DNA from: JAFARZ01 sp035651595 | GTDB lineage: Bacteria; Actinomycetota; Actinomycetes; Streptosporangiales; Streptosporangiaceae | Assembly (NCBI GenBank): GCA_035651595.1 | Contig: DASRFJ010000246.1 | Location: 1 to 40,061, forward strand | Direction of reading: 5' to 3' | Length of the DNA stretch: 40,061 bases | Shown: piece after piece, positions 1 to 8,232 of the stretch | Numbering within the stretch: position 1 is the first letter of the stretch | Layout of the letters: each line of letters opens with the position of its first letter | Translations under genes and position numbers: made by a program | Notes under the pieces: generated by a model | What the model was told of the DNA's origin: nothing | The model's input: the letters and a program-made list of their open reading frames with translations, nothing else | Database searches by the model: none

Positions 1-598
1 ACTTCGCTCTCCTTCGTTGCTCTGAATCCACTTCGAAGGATCGCGAGGTGGCCGCCTCACGTCACGGCAACACGCCGCACTCAGGCAAACCAGTCACATC
101 TAGATCAGTTACCCCATACACCACACCCGTGGACGTGAACCAGCCTCACATTGCGCCTTCCGCCTCCCTGGGGCGACCAAGCGAGCGTCCGCTCATCGGC
201 AGATTCGGCCGAGTTCTGCTCGGCTCACCCGGACGGCGGGTCTGGACCGTAGCGTGGCCGTATCGACTGCTCGTCGAAGATGTAGCTGGCGGTGCGCCCG
301 GGTATCCCGGGTACTTCCGCTTCCATCACGCACTCCCAGCTGCCGCGTGCGCCGTCCGGGTCGAGCTCCAGCGCAAGATCAGACCTTCGGGCCAGGTGCC
401 GCCCATCCGGATCCACACGGCCGCGTGCTTCGGCGGGTGTCGTTGACACAGACCGGCTCTACGTGCGCGTCGATCCCGTAGTCATCCTTGAACTGTCGCG
501 GACCAGCCAGCCTCGGGAAGCGAACAGGCCCTGGACCGCGGCAACGCCCTGGGCCCCGGTGTCACCAGACGCGGTGCCCGAGGGGCCCCGATGCTCAC
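1..598. other. Left-edge region without a confident gene
   Basis: Several overlapping open frames run through this stretch on both strands, as expected by chance at this GC content, and none has a recognisable domain. The only one with protein-like composition is a 74-codon minus-strand frame at 225-449, listed separately. I see no tRNA, repeat or mobile-element end. Confidence 0.4.
225..449 (-). CDS. Small hypothetical protein or gene remnant
   Basis: This is a 74-codon frame with a GTG start at 449 and an in-frame stop only four codons upstream, so it cannot be extended. The composition is acidic/basic mixed and non-repetitive, with a hydrophilic end (SIRPRYGPDPPSG), and looks like the C-terminal part of a cytoplasmic protein rather than a random frame. 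No family is recognised. It could be the degraded 3' end of a longer gene or a chance ORF. Confidence 0.22.
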   Translation of the reverse strand: MSTTPAEARGRVDPDGRHLARRSDLALELDPDGARGSWECVMEAEVPGIPGRTASYIFDEQSIRPRYGPDPPSG

Positions 599-1723
599 CT
601 AAGGCTCGGCCCTGGAGCGGGGCGGCCATACTTCGGGAATTATCAGGCTGTGAACAGCCTCGCCTGCGCGGCTCAGTGCCTCCTCGTTCGCCCGGCGCAG
701 TGCGTCGTAGCGCAGGGCCTCCTCTTCTTTCGCGTGGCGCAGGGAATCATCGGACTGCCTGATCACCTGCCGCACGTGGTCGGCCTCGCTTCCCGTCACG
801 CCGGGCCCGGCATCGCTTCCCCCGACCAGGGGAAGAATGTCATAGGCCAGGTCGTTGATCTGCTCCAGCTCAAGGAGCGCCTGTTCCTGTTTCCTCGCCT
901 GCTCCCTTTGGTCGGCGATCCTCTTTCTCGCCTCACGTTCCTGGCGGAGCAGCTTTCCCCTCGACTCATCCGCCTTCCGCACCAGGTCCGCGAGTTCTTC
1001 GAGCTGCCGGACACGGGTCTCGATGTCGTCGGCGGCCATGGCGGAGGTCTGCTGCAAGGGTTGCGACACCGACCGGACTTGGGCGCTGTCTAGGTCCAGG
1101 TCGCGCATTGCCGCCGATAGGCGCTGGCGCAGTTGGGAGAGGCGGGCGGATCTTTCTGCGATATCCCACAGGTGGTATGGAATGGCCGACAGTATCCTGG
1201 CCGAGTCGATGAGCTGGGCGCTGACCGTCGCTGATGCCTGAATGGCTGCCACGGCGTTGGTCGCTCGATCCCAGGCCATCCGGGCTTTCCCGTCGAGATC
1301 GCGGTCGGGTACGACGTATCGCCCGTGGTAGGCAATGGCCGCCCGTTCGGCGTCCCGTTGCCACGAGAAGTGCCGCCGGTCCTGAAACAGCTGGTAGATG
1401 ACCTGGGCCAATAGCCCGATCATATTGACGATAAACGTCAGGCTGGCCCAGGCAACGAGCACTGCGAGGCACGGCCAGAAGATAATAATAAGGAGCCACA
1501 CGCCGGGTGTCTCCGGGAAAGGTGGCGGCGGCATCACAGTCTTGAGGTCACCCGATGATCTCCTCTTTGGCGCCCTGACCGGCCCCCGTGCCGCCGCGAA
1601 TTCCGCGGGGCTGCGTCCGGAAGGGACGCCGAACGGAATTAGCTGCTCGGGATGCACCTTCAACTTCATCTGAACGTCGAAGGGGACTTCGGGATCTGTC
1701 ACTACGGCGCTAAAGGCATCCAT
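599..1723 (-). CDS. Hypothetical coiled-coil membrane protein
   Basis: This 374-residue protein has a proline-rich cytoplasmic N-terminus (about 1-72), then one long hydrophobic stretch or a tight hairpin at about 75-112. Residues 115-350 are almost entirely helical. Two heptad-rich coiled-coil segments are visible, at about 205-285 (rich in RQ, EE and AR) and about 315-350. No enzymatic motif is seen, so a structural or sensor/scaffold role at the membrane is the most that can be said. The ATG at 1723 has no clear ribosome binding site, but a TAGTTT element lies about 12 bases upstream, suggesting a very short leader. It points the same way as the nuclease gene but is about 680 bp from it. 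Function is unknown; the neighbourhood is accessory in character. Confidence 0.7.
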   Translation of the reverse strand: MDAFSAVVTDPEVPFDVQMKLKVHPEQLIPFGVPSGRSPAEFAAARGPVRAPKRRSSGDLKTVMPPPPFPETPGVWLLIIIFWPCLAVLVAWASLTFIVNMIGLLAQVIYQLFQDRRHFSWQRDAERAAIAYHGRYVVPDRDLDGKARMAWDRATNAVAAIQASATVSAQLIDSARILSAIPYHLWDIAERSARLSQLRQRLSAAMRDLDLDSAQVRSVSQPLQQTSAMAADDIETRVRQLEELADLVRKADESRGKLLRQEREARKRIADQREQARKQEQALLELEQINDLAYDILPLVGGSDAGPGVTGSEADHVRQVIRQSDDSLRHAKEEEALRYDALRRANEEALSRAGEAVHSLIIPEVWPPRSRAEP

Positions 1724-2401
1724 TGATCACCGCGAAAACTAGGCAGCGCACAGTGATTTCTGGCGCACATCCGGTAGATTGCAGACAAACCTTAACGTAT
1801 GCGCTGCGTCGTTCGCCGCCCGATCACACAAGAAGGGCCTAGGGCGAGCACAGCTGCGCGGGAGCCACGACACGCGGGTATCCGGTGAAAGAAACCATCG
1901 TTTCTGGCAATTACTGGCAAGCTGGTAGAAATACAGGCCGTGGCCTGCGATGACGGTGTCGAGCAGCTGCTGGCGTTCAGCGGGCGGGGGCGCTTGGGGC
2001 CAGGCCTGCCACCGGCACTTGAGTTCGGTTGCTGGGTCAGTCAGCTGCGAACGGCTCGCAGCAGGCGAGGCCGGCTTAGTGCCCTAGGGATGCTTTCGGC
2101 CTTCCAGGGCTGGTGGGGCTGGGACTGACTTGTCGGCACCCTCTCTGCCTTGCCTGCGGGTGCCACCTCGGGCGTGTGAACGATCTACGGTGCCGTGCCT
2201 GGTCTGAGGAATTTCGGCGCTTCGGATCGCCATGAAATGCAGACAGCAGTGATCACCAACTTCATGCTCTTCCTCGGGAAGAACGGCCCAGGTGGGGCCA
2301 AGATTCGTTTCGGCGCCGGGGCAGTCGCCACGTCGGCGCGACCTAGGCCATCACGGGCATACGCCTTGTAAGGCAGGACACACATCCGGCCGGATAAGAC
2401 C
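1724..2401. other. Non-coding or degenerate stretch
   Basis: Only short unsupported frames occur here: one of 62 codons at 1940-2128 on the plus strand, and one of 82 codons on the minus strand that runs into the nuclease gene. Neither has a ribosome binding site or a recognisable domain. The left end (1724-1800) is locally less GC-rich and probably carries the promoter of the coiled-coil protein. Nothing else is supported. Confidence 0.4.
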
Positions 2402-3490
2402 CTAGTCCTCCACGGGCTGCAGGAACTCGCCATTCCCCCAGGCCCAGCCCTTCCCGTTCCGGCGAAGGAGATACCAGGTGGTACCTCCGCGCTCCACTCC
2501 CTCGCGGCTCCCGAAGACCCGATGCCCGCCGGCCAGCTGGCCGACCGTGTCGAAATCCTTTCCAGGGCCAGCCCGGAACCAGAACGGAGTGCCAGGCTTC
2601 GGTTTCGTGATCCAGCAGCTGGCGCCTTCTCCCTCAGGAACAGGAATCACCAGCCGGGAGGCCGGGTCACCATCCAGGCCCCGGATGACCCGGAACTGGA
2701 GATCCAGGAACTCTTCGTGGTCTCCAGGGAGGAGCTTCGCGAGCTCGGCCTCTAGCCGGCAGCGGTCGAAGCCGCTCCTGGTGACGATCGCCGTACGGCT
2801 TATCTCCAGCAATGAGCTCCAGGCGGCACCGGCGCTCGCCGGATTGCTCAGGACACTTGACCGCAGCAGGTCCAGGGTGCTGACCTCATCGGTTCTTCCC
2901 TTGTCAACATCCAGGGTCCACACCCAGCAATGCTTCAGGAAGGCCCGCAGATCCGCCTCGGCCGGCCCGGCCGCCGATGGAGACCACCGCATCCACTCGC
3001 GCCGCACGTGACCCAGGAACACGCCGAGCGGGCTGCCGCGACCACCGCTCAGCGCCAAGGCTGGTTCCGGGTAGGAATTCCGGAAACCATCCAGCGCGCT
3101 CCTGAGATCCTGGGTAATGCTGTTAGGGGAAAACGAGGTGGTGACCAGGACCAGCTTGTCCGCGGCCCGTTCCGGCGTCAGGTGCTGCCGGACGAACGCG
3201 GCCGCCGTCCGTCCCAGGTCACTATCCTCCGCCTGCCTGAGCTGGATCGAATGCTTGGCCTGGAGCAGCAGGACGCCCTCCGGCAGCCCGACGCGGCAGT
3301 CATCGACCTCATCACGCGTCTCGCACACCAGATCGAGGACCTGCCCCCCGTAAAGCCCGGGCACCCCGGAGACTCGGTCCCCGGCAAGCATCCGGACCGC
3401 GAACCAGGCCGTAACCCGGTCCTGATAATCGAACCCTCCCGCAGCCCTGCTGCCGCCCGTGCCCTTCCTGGACACAATGCCCTTTCCCAC
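2402..3490 (-). CDS. Cap4/DUF4297-like nuclease with C-terminal SH3-like domain
   Basis: This is a 362-residue protein. The N-terminus carries a GG...GFDYQDRV...WFA motif, then an acidic strand region and the strand LLLQAKHS. These are the signature of the DUF4297/Cap4-like PD-(D/E)xK dsDNA nuclease fold, with the QxK as the catalytic lysine motif. A helical middle region of about 130 residues follows. The last 65 residues (WFRAGPGKDFDTVGQLAGG, then ...WYLLRRNGKGWAW) look like a bacterial SH3 domain. The start chosen is the GTG at 3490, which has GGAGG six bases upstream; an upstream TTG at 3541 lacks such a site. Cap4-type nucleases are effectors in anti-phage systems, where a sensor domain such as SAVED controls them; none is seen here. 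A defence role is therefore inference. The nuclease call is moderately secure, the SH3 call fairly secure. Confidence 0.62.
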   Translation of the reverse strand: MGKGIVSRKGTGGSRAAGGFDYQDRVTAWFAVRMLAGDRVSGVPGLYGGQVLDLVCETRDEVDDCRVGLPEGVLLLQAKHSIQLRQAEDSDLGRTAAAFVRQHLTPERAADKLVLVTTSFSPNSITQDLRSALDGFRNSYPEPALALSGGRGSPLGVFLGHVRREWMRWSPSAAGPAEADLRAFLKHCWVWTLDVDKGRTDEVSTLDLLRSSVLSNPASAGAAWSSLLEISRTAIVTRSGFDRCRLEAELAKLLPGDHEEFLDLQFRVIRGLDGDPASRLVIPVPEGEGASCWITKPKPGTPFWFRAGPGKDFDTVGQLAGGHRVFGSREGVERGGTTWYLLRRNGKGWAWGNGEFLQPVED

Positions 3491-3669
3491 AGAGATACCT
3501 CCGCCGCGATCCGGTCGGCCCAAGAGGACAATATCCCGCAAAGAGACCAGCGTCGTGGATGGCGCACGTATCCTTCCGCCACGGGTGGCCGTGAACTGCG
3601 TTGTTCAAGCGACCAGAGCTATAGTGACCGCGTGCCGGCCGACGATCTGGCAGCCTCATGAAACACGCG

Positions 3670-4341
3670 CTAAGGCTCGGCGGTGACGACGATCCCGAGG
3701 TCGTCCTCGCCAGCCGGCATCGCGAAATCGAAGCGGTCGGTGTCGAGTGCCAGCACGTAGTCGGCGGCGGGAGAGCCCGGCTGGGCGCCGACCGCCAAGC
3801 GGCGGTACCGGTCGCTGGCCAGCAGTTCGGTGAGCAAGTCGTCCGGCGGTACGGCCCCGCGCAGGTACGCCTCAAGCAGCCGTGCGCAGGCGACATCCTC
3901 CGGATGGTCGGGCCGCGACGCGACCAGAGTCACCAGGCTGGAGCCGCAAGCGGTCACCGCCCGAGCGGTCGCGGCGGCGACGACCAGGCTTGCGGCGAAG
4001 CGCTGATCGGCGCATACCGCCGCGGCCATCGCCTGCGTGCCCGCCGACGAACGCTGCACAAGCACCCGTCCGGCCAGGTCAGTCTCGGAGATCTGCGCCG
4101 GAGAGTTACTGATCTCGATCCCGTCGACCGGCAGCCCGTCTACTTCGGCGGAGATGATCGCGCCCGGCAGCCTGGCCGCTAGTTCGCGCGCCTCCGCGAC
4201 CTCGCGGACGAGGCGGCACGCACGAGCGCCGCCGGCCAGTGCGTAGGCACTGACACTGAACGCGCGAAACACATCGATGACAACGACCGCACCCTCCGCG
4301 GTCGCAGCGCCATCCACACCGCCCGCGTGTCGTATCTCCAC
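3670..4341 (-). CDS. comB: ComB-family phosphatase (2-phosphosulfolactate phosphatase-like)
   Basis: This 223-residue protein matches the ComB fold. An N-terminal strand VVVIDVFRAFS carries the conserved Asp-Val-hydrophobic-Arg segment. It is followed by SAEVDGLPVDGIEISNSP and VLVQRSSAGTQ, the three conserved blocks of the family, and a C-terminal LALDTDRFDFAM segment. ComB hydrolyses 2-phosphosulfolactate to sulfolactate in coenzyme M synthesis. Actinobacteria that carry homologues generally do not make coenzyme M, so the real substrate here is uncertain. The length is typical. The start is a GTG with only a weak upstream purine stretch. It lies 43 bp downstream of the PPOX gene on the same strand and may be cotranscribed with it. 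Confidence 0.8.
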   Translation of the reverse strand: MEIRHAGGVDGAATAEGAVVVIDVFRAFSVSAYALAGGARACRLVREVAEARELAARLPGAIISAEVDGLPVDGIEISNSPAQISETDLAGRVLVQRSSAGTQAMAAAVCADQRFAASLVVAAATARAVTACGSSLVTLVASRPDHPEDVACARLLEAYLRGAVPPDDLLTELLASDRYRRLAVGAQPGSPAADYVLALDTDRFDFAMPAGEDDLGIVVTAEP

Positions 4342-4384
4342 CCTCGGCAGTCAACCACGCGGCCCCGCGGCTCACCGCACCAGG

Positions 4385-4792
4385 TCAGCTGTCTCTGAGT
4401 TCGCCCCAGCCATGCCAGCCGTCCACGGCGATCCAGGCGCTGATCCGGCGCCGGTCGCGTCGCTGGAATGGCCCGCCGGTGTAGTGCACGGCTAGGCGGT
4501 CGATGTCGGCCAGACCGGTGTCCGCACGCATCTCCTCGACGTGACCGGTGATGCTGAGGTGGGTGTACCAGCCGCCTTCGTCGAGGACATCGAGCGCGAC
4601 CCGCGGATCGGCGCGCATGTACTCCAGCCGCTTGCGGCCCTCGTCCATGTTCACCAGGACCCGGCCTTCGTCCCACAGGTACCAGGTGGCCACAGACACT
4701 GGCTGGCCATCCCCACGCAGGGTGGTGATGACCGCCGGGTTCGGCTTGCGCAGCAGAGCCACCGCGGCCTCGGGAAGCGGCGGTTTCGACAT
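4385..4792 (-). CDS. PPOX-class flavin/F420-dependent oxidoreductase
   Basis: This 135-residue protein has the split beta-barrel of the pyridoxamine-5'-phosphate-oxidase-like superfamily. The sequence runs AVITTLRGDGQPVSVATWYLWDEGRVLVNMD, then KRLEYMRADPRVALDVLD, then a Gly-His-Val-Glu strand. The TTLRGDGQP-type entry and the RK-L--RADPRV segment are typical of actinobacterial F420- or FMN-binding members. The substrate cannot be predicted. It starts at ATG 4792 and is followed 43 bp later by the ComB-like gene on the same strand, with the methyltransferase 33 bp upstream, so the three genes may form one transcript. Confidence 0.85.
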   Translation of the reverse strand: MSKPPLPEAAVALLRKPNPAVITTLRGDGQPVSVATWYLWDEGRVLVNMDEGRKRLEYMRADPRVALDVLDEGGWYTHLSITGHVEEMRADTGLADIDRLAVHYTGGPFQRRDRRRISAWIAVDGWHGWGELRDS

Positions 4793-4825
4793 ACGGCCTC
4801 CAATGCGGGATGTGTTCCGTGAAAT

Positions 4826-5650
4826 TCAGTCGGGCTTGCGGGCCACCACGACCTCGGTGTCGCCCGGCCAGTCCCAGAAAACGCCGTCGGCGGAACGGTC
4901 CGCGAGTAGCGCTCGCACTTCCGCGGCGAAGTCATCAAGACGATCACCGAACAGGTGCGGCGCCGAGGAAGACAGGGACAAGTAGCCGGAGAGGACGCTC
5001 TCACTGTCTCGCAGCAGGTCCGGGATGCCTGGGGCAAAGAACTGCCTCGGAACGCCGAAGCGGGTCCGAGTCAGCACGTCCTCGAAGCGGTGCGTTCGTA
5101 CCGGGGCACAGCCTTGACCGGCACGCTGCCTGGCGCCGAGATACTTCGCCACCAGTGCCTTGATCTCCTCGTGGGGAATCGGCGGTACCCCCGGGTCTGG
5201 TGGCCGGGGCCGCCCGGTCACGGTGTGCACGATCAGCGCCAGCACGCCGCCGGGCTCCAGCAGGTCATAGACGGCTTCGGCCACTCGCTGCTCGTCGGTC
5301 CAGTGGAAGGACTGGCCGAACGTCACCATCCGGTACGGCCCTGGCGCGATCGCGGGCAAGTCTTCGGCGAGTCCCTGAACCCACCGGATGTTCACGATTC
5401 CTCTCTCGGCGGCGGCACGGCGGCCCTCCGCGAGCATGTCGGCGTCCGGATCCAGACCGACCGCCTGCCCGAATAGACCGGCGAGACGCACCGTGAGCAC
5501 ACCCGGGCCGCAGCCAGCGTCCAGAAGCCGGCCGGTCCCGTCTAGGCCGGCCATCATCGTCAGGATCGCCTCGAGTTCTGGCGAATACGCGGGACGGCCG
5601 TAGCGGTAGTGGGCAGCAGAGCCGAGGTAGATCGTCGGGTCATACGGCAC
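4826..5650 (-). CDS. Class I SAM-dependent methyltransferase
   Basis: The domain begins with YDPTIYLGSAAHYRYGRP, a common N-terminus of this family. SAM motif I follows as LLDAGCGPGVLTVRLA, with an acidic residue after the next strand (GLDPDADML), and FGQSFHWTD marks the post-II region of Methyltransf_11-like enzymes. The methyl acceptor is unknown. The chosen start is the GTG at 5650, just before the conserved YDPT and preceded by GGAG. An ATG at 5713 is also possible, but it has no ribosome binding site and would leave only 30 bp to the divergent VOC gene. The open frame continues far upstream, to 6313, antisense to the VOC gene, but that part has no homology-like composition. Confidence 0.82.
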   Translation of the reverse strand: MPYDPTIYLGSAAHYRYGRPAYSPELEAILTMMAGLDGTGRLLDAGCGPGVLTVRLAGLFGQAVGLDPDADMLAEGRRAAAERGIVNIRWVQGLAEDLPAIAPGPYRMVTFGQSFHWTDEQRVAEAVYDLLEPGGVLALIVHTVTGRPRPPDPGVPPIPHEEIKALVAKYLGARQRAGQGCAPVRTHRFEDVLTRTRFGVPRQFFAPGIPDLLRDSESVLSGYLSLSSSAPHLFGDRLDDFAAEVRALLADRSADGVFWDWPGDTEVVVARKPD

Positions 5651-5743
5651 CGCATCAGTATCTCCGACCGTCAGTGCCGTGCCCGCAGAGGGTAGCGTGA
5701 GCAGTCCTGGCATGATGAGCGTGACTAAGGGAGGGAGTGCCCG

Positions 5744-6454
5744 GTGATCGGCACGTTGCGCGCGGTGGCGCTCGACACACCAGATGTCCGGCGGCTCGCC
5801 GCGTTCTACACCGCCCTCGCCGGGTGGACCGAGCAATACGGCGACGACGAGTGGGTCACGATGGCGACCGGGGACGGGTGGCGGATCGGCATCCAGCTCA
5901 GCCCGGATCACGTGCCGCCGCGGTGGCCCGACCCGGCCTACCCGCAGCAGGCGCACCTGGACCTGCGCGTGCCAGACCTCGAGGCCGGCGCGGCGAAGGC
6001 GAGCGGGCTGGGCGCTACGCTGTTGCGCAAGAACGAGAACTGGTACACGCTGGCCGATCCGGCCGGCCACCCGTTCGACCTGTGCCTGTTCCCGGACAAG
6101 CAGGAGACCACGCTCATGGGCGTGATGCTCGACTGCCCGGACGCCAAGGCGCTGAGCGCGTTCTACGCCGAACTCCTCGGCAAGCCCGTCACCTACGAGA
6201 GCGACGGCGTGGCGATGATCGGCGAAGACGGGGCGCAGCCAGTCATGTTCCAGCAGATCACGGAATACCACGCGCCGCGCTGGCCCGATCCCGCCTATCC
6301 GCAGCAGTTCCATCTCGACGTCACGGTCGAGGACGTCGACGTGGCCGAGGCCGCGGCGCTCAAGCTCGGCGCCTCCTCGCTGTCCTACGGCGGGGAGAAC
6401 TGGCGGGTCTACGCCGACCCGGCCGGCAAGCCGTTCTGCCTCTGCTGGGACTAG
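5744..6454 (+). CDS. VOC-family protein with two glyoxalase-like domains
   Basis: This 236-residue protein consists of two tandem vicinal-oxygen-chelate modules. The first (about 1-118) starts with ALDTPDVRRLAAFYTALAGW. The second (about 125-236) starts with MLDCPDAKALSAFYAELLGK. Each has a RWPDPAYPQQ-HLD core and ends in GENW/NENW...DPAGKPFCLC-type strands. The duplicated module is typical of actinobacterial stand-alone VOC proteins, which often act as drug-binding or dioxygenase-like proteins; no substrate can be assigned. The GTG start at 5744 is preceded by a strong GGGAGGGAG site. It is divergent from the methyltransferase and convergent with the frameshifted Clp-N gene, with only 3 bp between the two stops. 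Confidence 0.88.
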   Translation: MIGTLRAVALDTPDVRRLAAFYTALAGWTEQYGDDEWVTMATGDGWRIGIQLSPDHVPPRWPDPAYPQQAHLDLRVPDLEAGAAKASGLGATLLRKNENWYTLADPAGHPFDLCLFPDKQETTLMGVMLDCPDAKALSAFYAELLGKPVTYESDGVAMIGEDGAQPVMFQQITEYHAPRWPDPAYPQQFHLDVTVEDVDVAEAAALKLGASSLSYGGENWRVYADPAGKPFCLCWD

Positions 6455-6457
6455 GCG

Positions 6458-7157
6458 CTAGCTGTCGAGCACGGGGCGGCCGAGGCTGGCCAGTGCCGTG
6501 TTCAGCACCGCGCGGCTGATCTCACGGTCGCGGCTGAGGTCGGGCCCGATCACATCGATCCAGACGCGCTGGCCGTCGGTGTTGAAGCCGAACGTGCTGC
6601 CCGCGGGCAGCACGCCGATGATCGCCTCGCTCAGTGGACTGTCCATCTTCTGGCCGTCGGGAAGGAACACCGCGTCCGCGGAAGGACCCGCCGGCGCGTT
6701 CTTGGCGTCCAGGATGGCGGCCTCCAGCGCGTCAAGATCGGCAAGGCCAGCGAGTGCCCGCGCGGGAACGGACTGCCGGCGCGCGGATCATCGCCAGCAA
6801 CGCGTGGGCCACGTCAATGTAAGAATCGCCCATTTCCGCCGCGATGTCGGCGCCCCACGGCTCCACGTAGTGAGTCGGCACGGGGACCCGGCGGCCAGCC
6901 GGGGGCGTGTAGCCGGGACCGTTCATGATGGCGAGCACCGCTGCTTCCGCCCGCTCGACGTCGACCAGGCGCGAGATGACGCTCACCGGCCACCCGCCCT
7001 CGTGGATTATCCCGAGGAACAGGTGCTCCGCCCCGCCGATCCGGCTACCGGCGGCGAATGCGATCTCCGCGGCACGACCCAGAATCACGTAGTAATGCGG
7101 ATTGGGCGACAGCCCGTCACATGCCTGTCCCACGTGCCCAGCATAGTTTCGTCCCAT
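6458..7157 (-). pseudogene. Clp N-terminal-repeat-like protein, frameshifted
   Basis: Two adjacent minus-strand frames make one coherent protein. The first (from ATG 7157) contains AEHLFLGIIHEGGWPVS and, later, AHALLAMIRAP. These are the two half-repeats of the Clp-N/ClpA-ClpC N-terminal substrate-adaptor fold, without any ATPase. It then runs into about 12 residues of unrelated sequence and stops at 6732. The second frame contains ALAGLADLDALEAAILDAKN and continues to the stop at 6458. The first frame flows naturally into the second if one base is gained, or two are lost, near 6762-6778. A genuine disrupting mutation and a sequencing error look identical here. Intact relatives would be about 230 residues and of unknown function. 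Confidence 0.65.
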
Positions 7158-7188
7158 GCCTATGCGGCCCGCCGATACCCTGCTGCCC

Positions 7189-7911
7189 ATGACTGAGCTG
7201 CGCGTGAGCGAGGCGTTGTGCCAGGCGTTTCCCGGGCTGCGCATCGCGGCCGTGGTGGTCCGCGGCTTCGGCGGTCACGAGCCGTGGCCCGAGGTAGCCG
7301 ACGGGCTGGCCGCGCTGGAGGAGGCCGCGGCGGACGGCGACACGCTTCCGGCCGCTGAGGACGACCCGCACATCGCGGCCTGGTACACGGCGTACCGGAC
7401 GTTCGGCACCAACCCGAAGCGAGAGCGGCCGAGCGTGGCCGCGCTCCGGCGGCGGCTCGCCCGGACTGCCCGGCTGCCGCGGATCAACGCCGCGGTGGAC
7501 TGCTACAACCTCGTCTCGGTCAGCCACGGTGTACCCGCGGGTGCGTTCGACCTGGCCGCGGTGCACGGCGACATCGTGGTGGGGTTCGCGGCCGGCCACG
7601 AGGAGTTCACACCGCTCGGCGAACCGGACACGATCGAGCACCCCCGCCCGGGTGAGGTGATTTATGCCGATCAGACGTCGGTGCTGACCCGGCACTGGAA
7701 CCATCACGACGCCGACCGCACCAAGGTGACGCCCGACAGCGGCGACATCCTGTTCGTGCTGGAGACCACCGAGTCGACGGCATTCGGCCCTGCTGTTGAT
7801 GCCGCCGCCGCGGACCTCGCGGCCCGCGTCACCACCCGATCCCGGCTGGTCAGCACCCAGTGGCTGACCCCCGCCTCCCCGGCAGCCACGCTCAGCGACC
7901 CGCCCGCGTAA
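7189..7911 (+). CDS. B3/B4 tRNA-binding-domain protein
   Basis: This protein of about 240 residues resembles the B3/B4 editing-type domain of phenylalanyl-tRNA synthetase beta chains, occurring alone. Features are an N-terminal FPGLRIAAVVVRG strand, a TFGTNPKRERPSVAALRRRL helix, the conserved INAAVDCYNLVSVSH segment and a C-terminal GDILFVLETTES strand. Free-standing versions are common in bacteria and may act on mischarged tRNA or amino acids; the exact function is unknown. The ATG at 7189 fits homologue-like length and has a TACCCT element seven bases upstream, suggesting a leaderless transcript. An ATG at 7156 in the same frame is the alternative. It is divergent from the Clp-N pseudogene. 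Confidence 0.85.
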   Translation: MTELRVSEALCQAFPGLRIAAVVVRGFGGHEPWPEVADGLAALEEAAADGDTLPAAEDDPHIAAWYTAYRTFGTNPKRERPSVAALRRRLARTARLPRINAAVDCYNLVSVSHGVPAGAFDLAAVHGDIVVGFAAGHEEFTPLGEPDTIEHPRPGEVIYADQTSVLTRHWNHHDADRTKVTPDSGDILFVLETTESTAFGPAVDAAAADLAARVTTRSRLVSTQWLTPASPAATLSDPPA

Positions 7912-8017
7912 GGGGCACGGCGAGGTTGAGCGCCAGCGGGACCGGATACCCGGGGGTATCCCGCCGGTTCTGCCCGGCTTTGTGCGCTTATGCTCCCGGT
8001 TCGCGCGGCGTGTTTTC

Positions 8018-8071
8018 CATGATCACGAAGGGTTCTGCGTGCTATAGGCCACAAAACAATTCGTGATCATG
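8018..8071. repeat. 12-bp inverted repeat with GATC-containing arms
   Basis: CATGATCACGAA at 8018-8029 is repeated inverted as TTCGTGATCATG at 8060-8071, a perfect match separated by 30 bases. It lies in the 321-bp gap between the B3/B4 gene and the SLATT gene. It could be a long-loop hairpin ending the upstream transcript or a paired operator for the SLATT gene; the large loop favours two protein-binding half-sites. Confidence 0.7.
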
Positions 8072-8232
8072 AATAATATACCCGGGCTAGGTATAGAAGT
8101 CGTATATGTGTACGAATTATGCTTATATGTGGCGAATAGCTCCGGGGGCACGATGTGGCAGCGGCGGCTCGTAGCGCGACCCGCCCGCCGAGGACATGCG
8201 CCGACCGGCGCCCCGGCGCTTTAATATGCTCT
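8072..8232 (+). promoter_or_regulatory. AT-rich promoter region of the SLATT gene
   Basis: The stretch 8072-8135 is strikingly AT-rich for this window (several TATA and AATTAT tracts). Just before the GTG at 8233 is a TAATAT element at 8222-8227, at the right distance for a -10 box of a leaderless transcript that begins on the start codon. No Shine-Dalgarno sequence precedes the GTG. The rest of the gap from 7912 holds the inverted repeat listed separately and nothing else recognisable. Confidence 0.5.

Noticed and set aside
2185..2433. An 82-codon minus-strand ORF overlapping the nuclease 3' end
   Set aside because: It has no ribosome binding site or domain and overlaps the supported nuclease gene in another frame.
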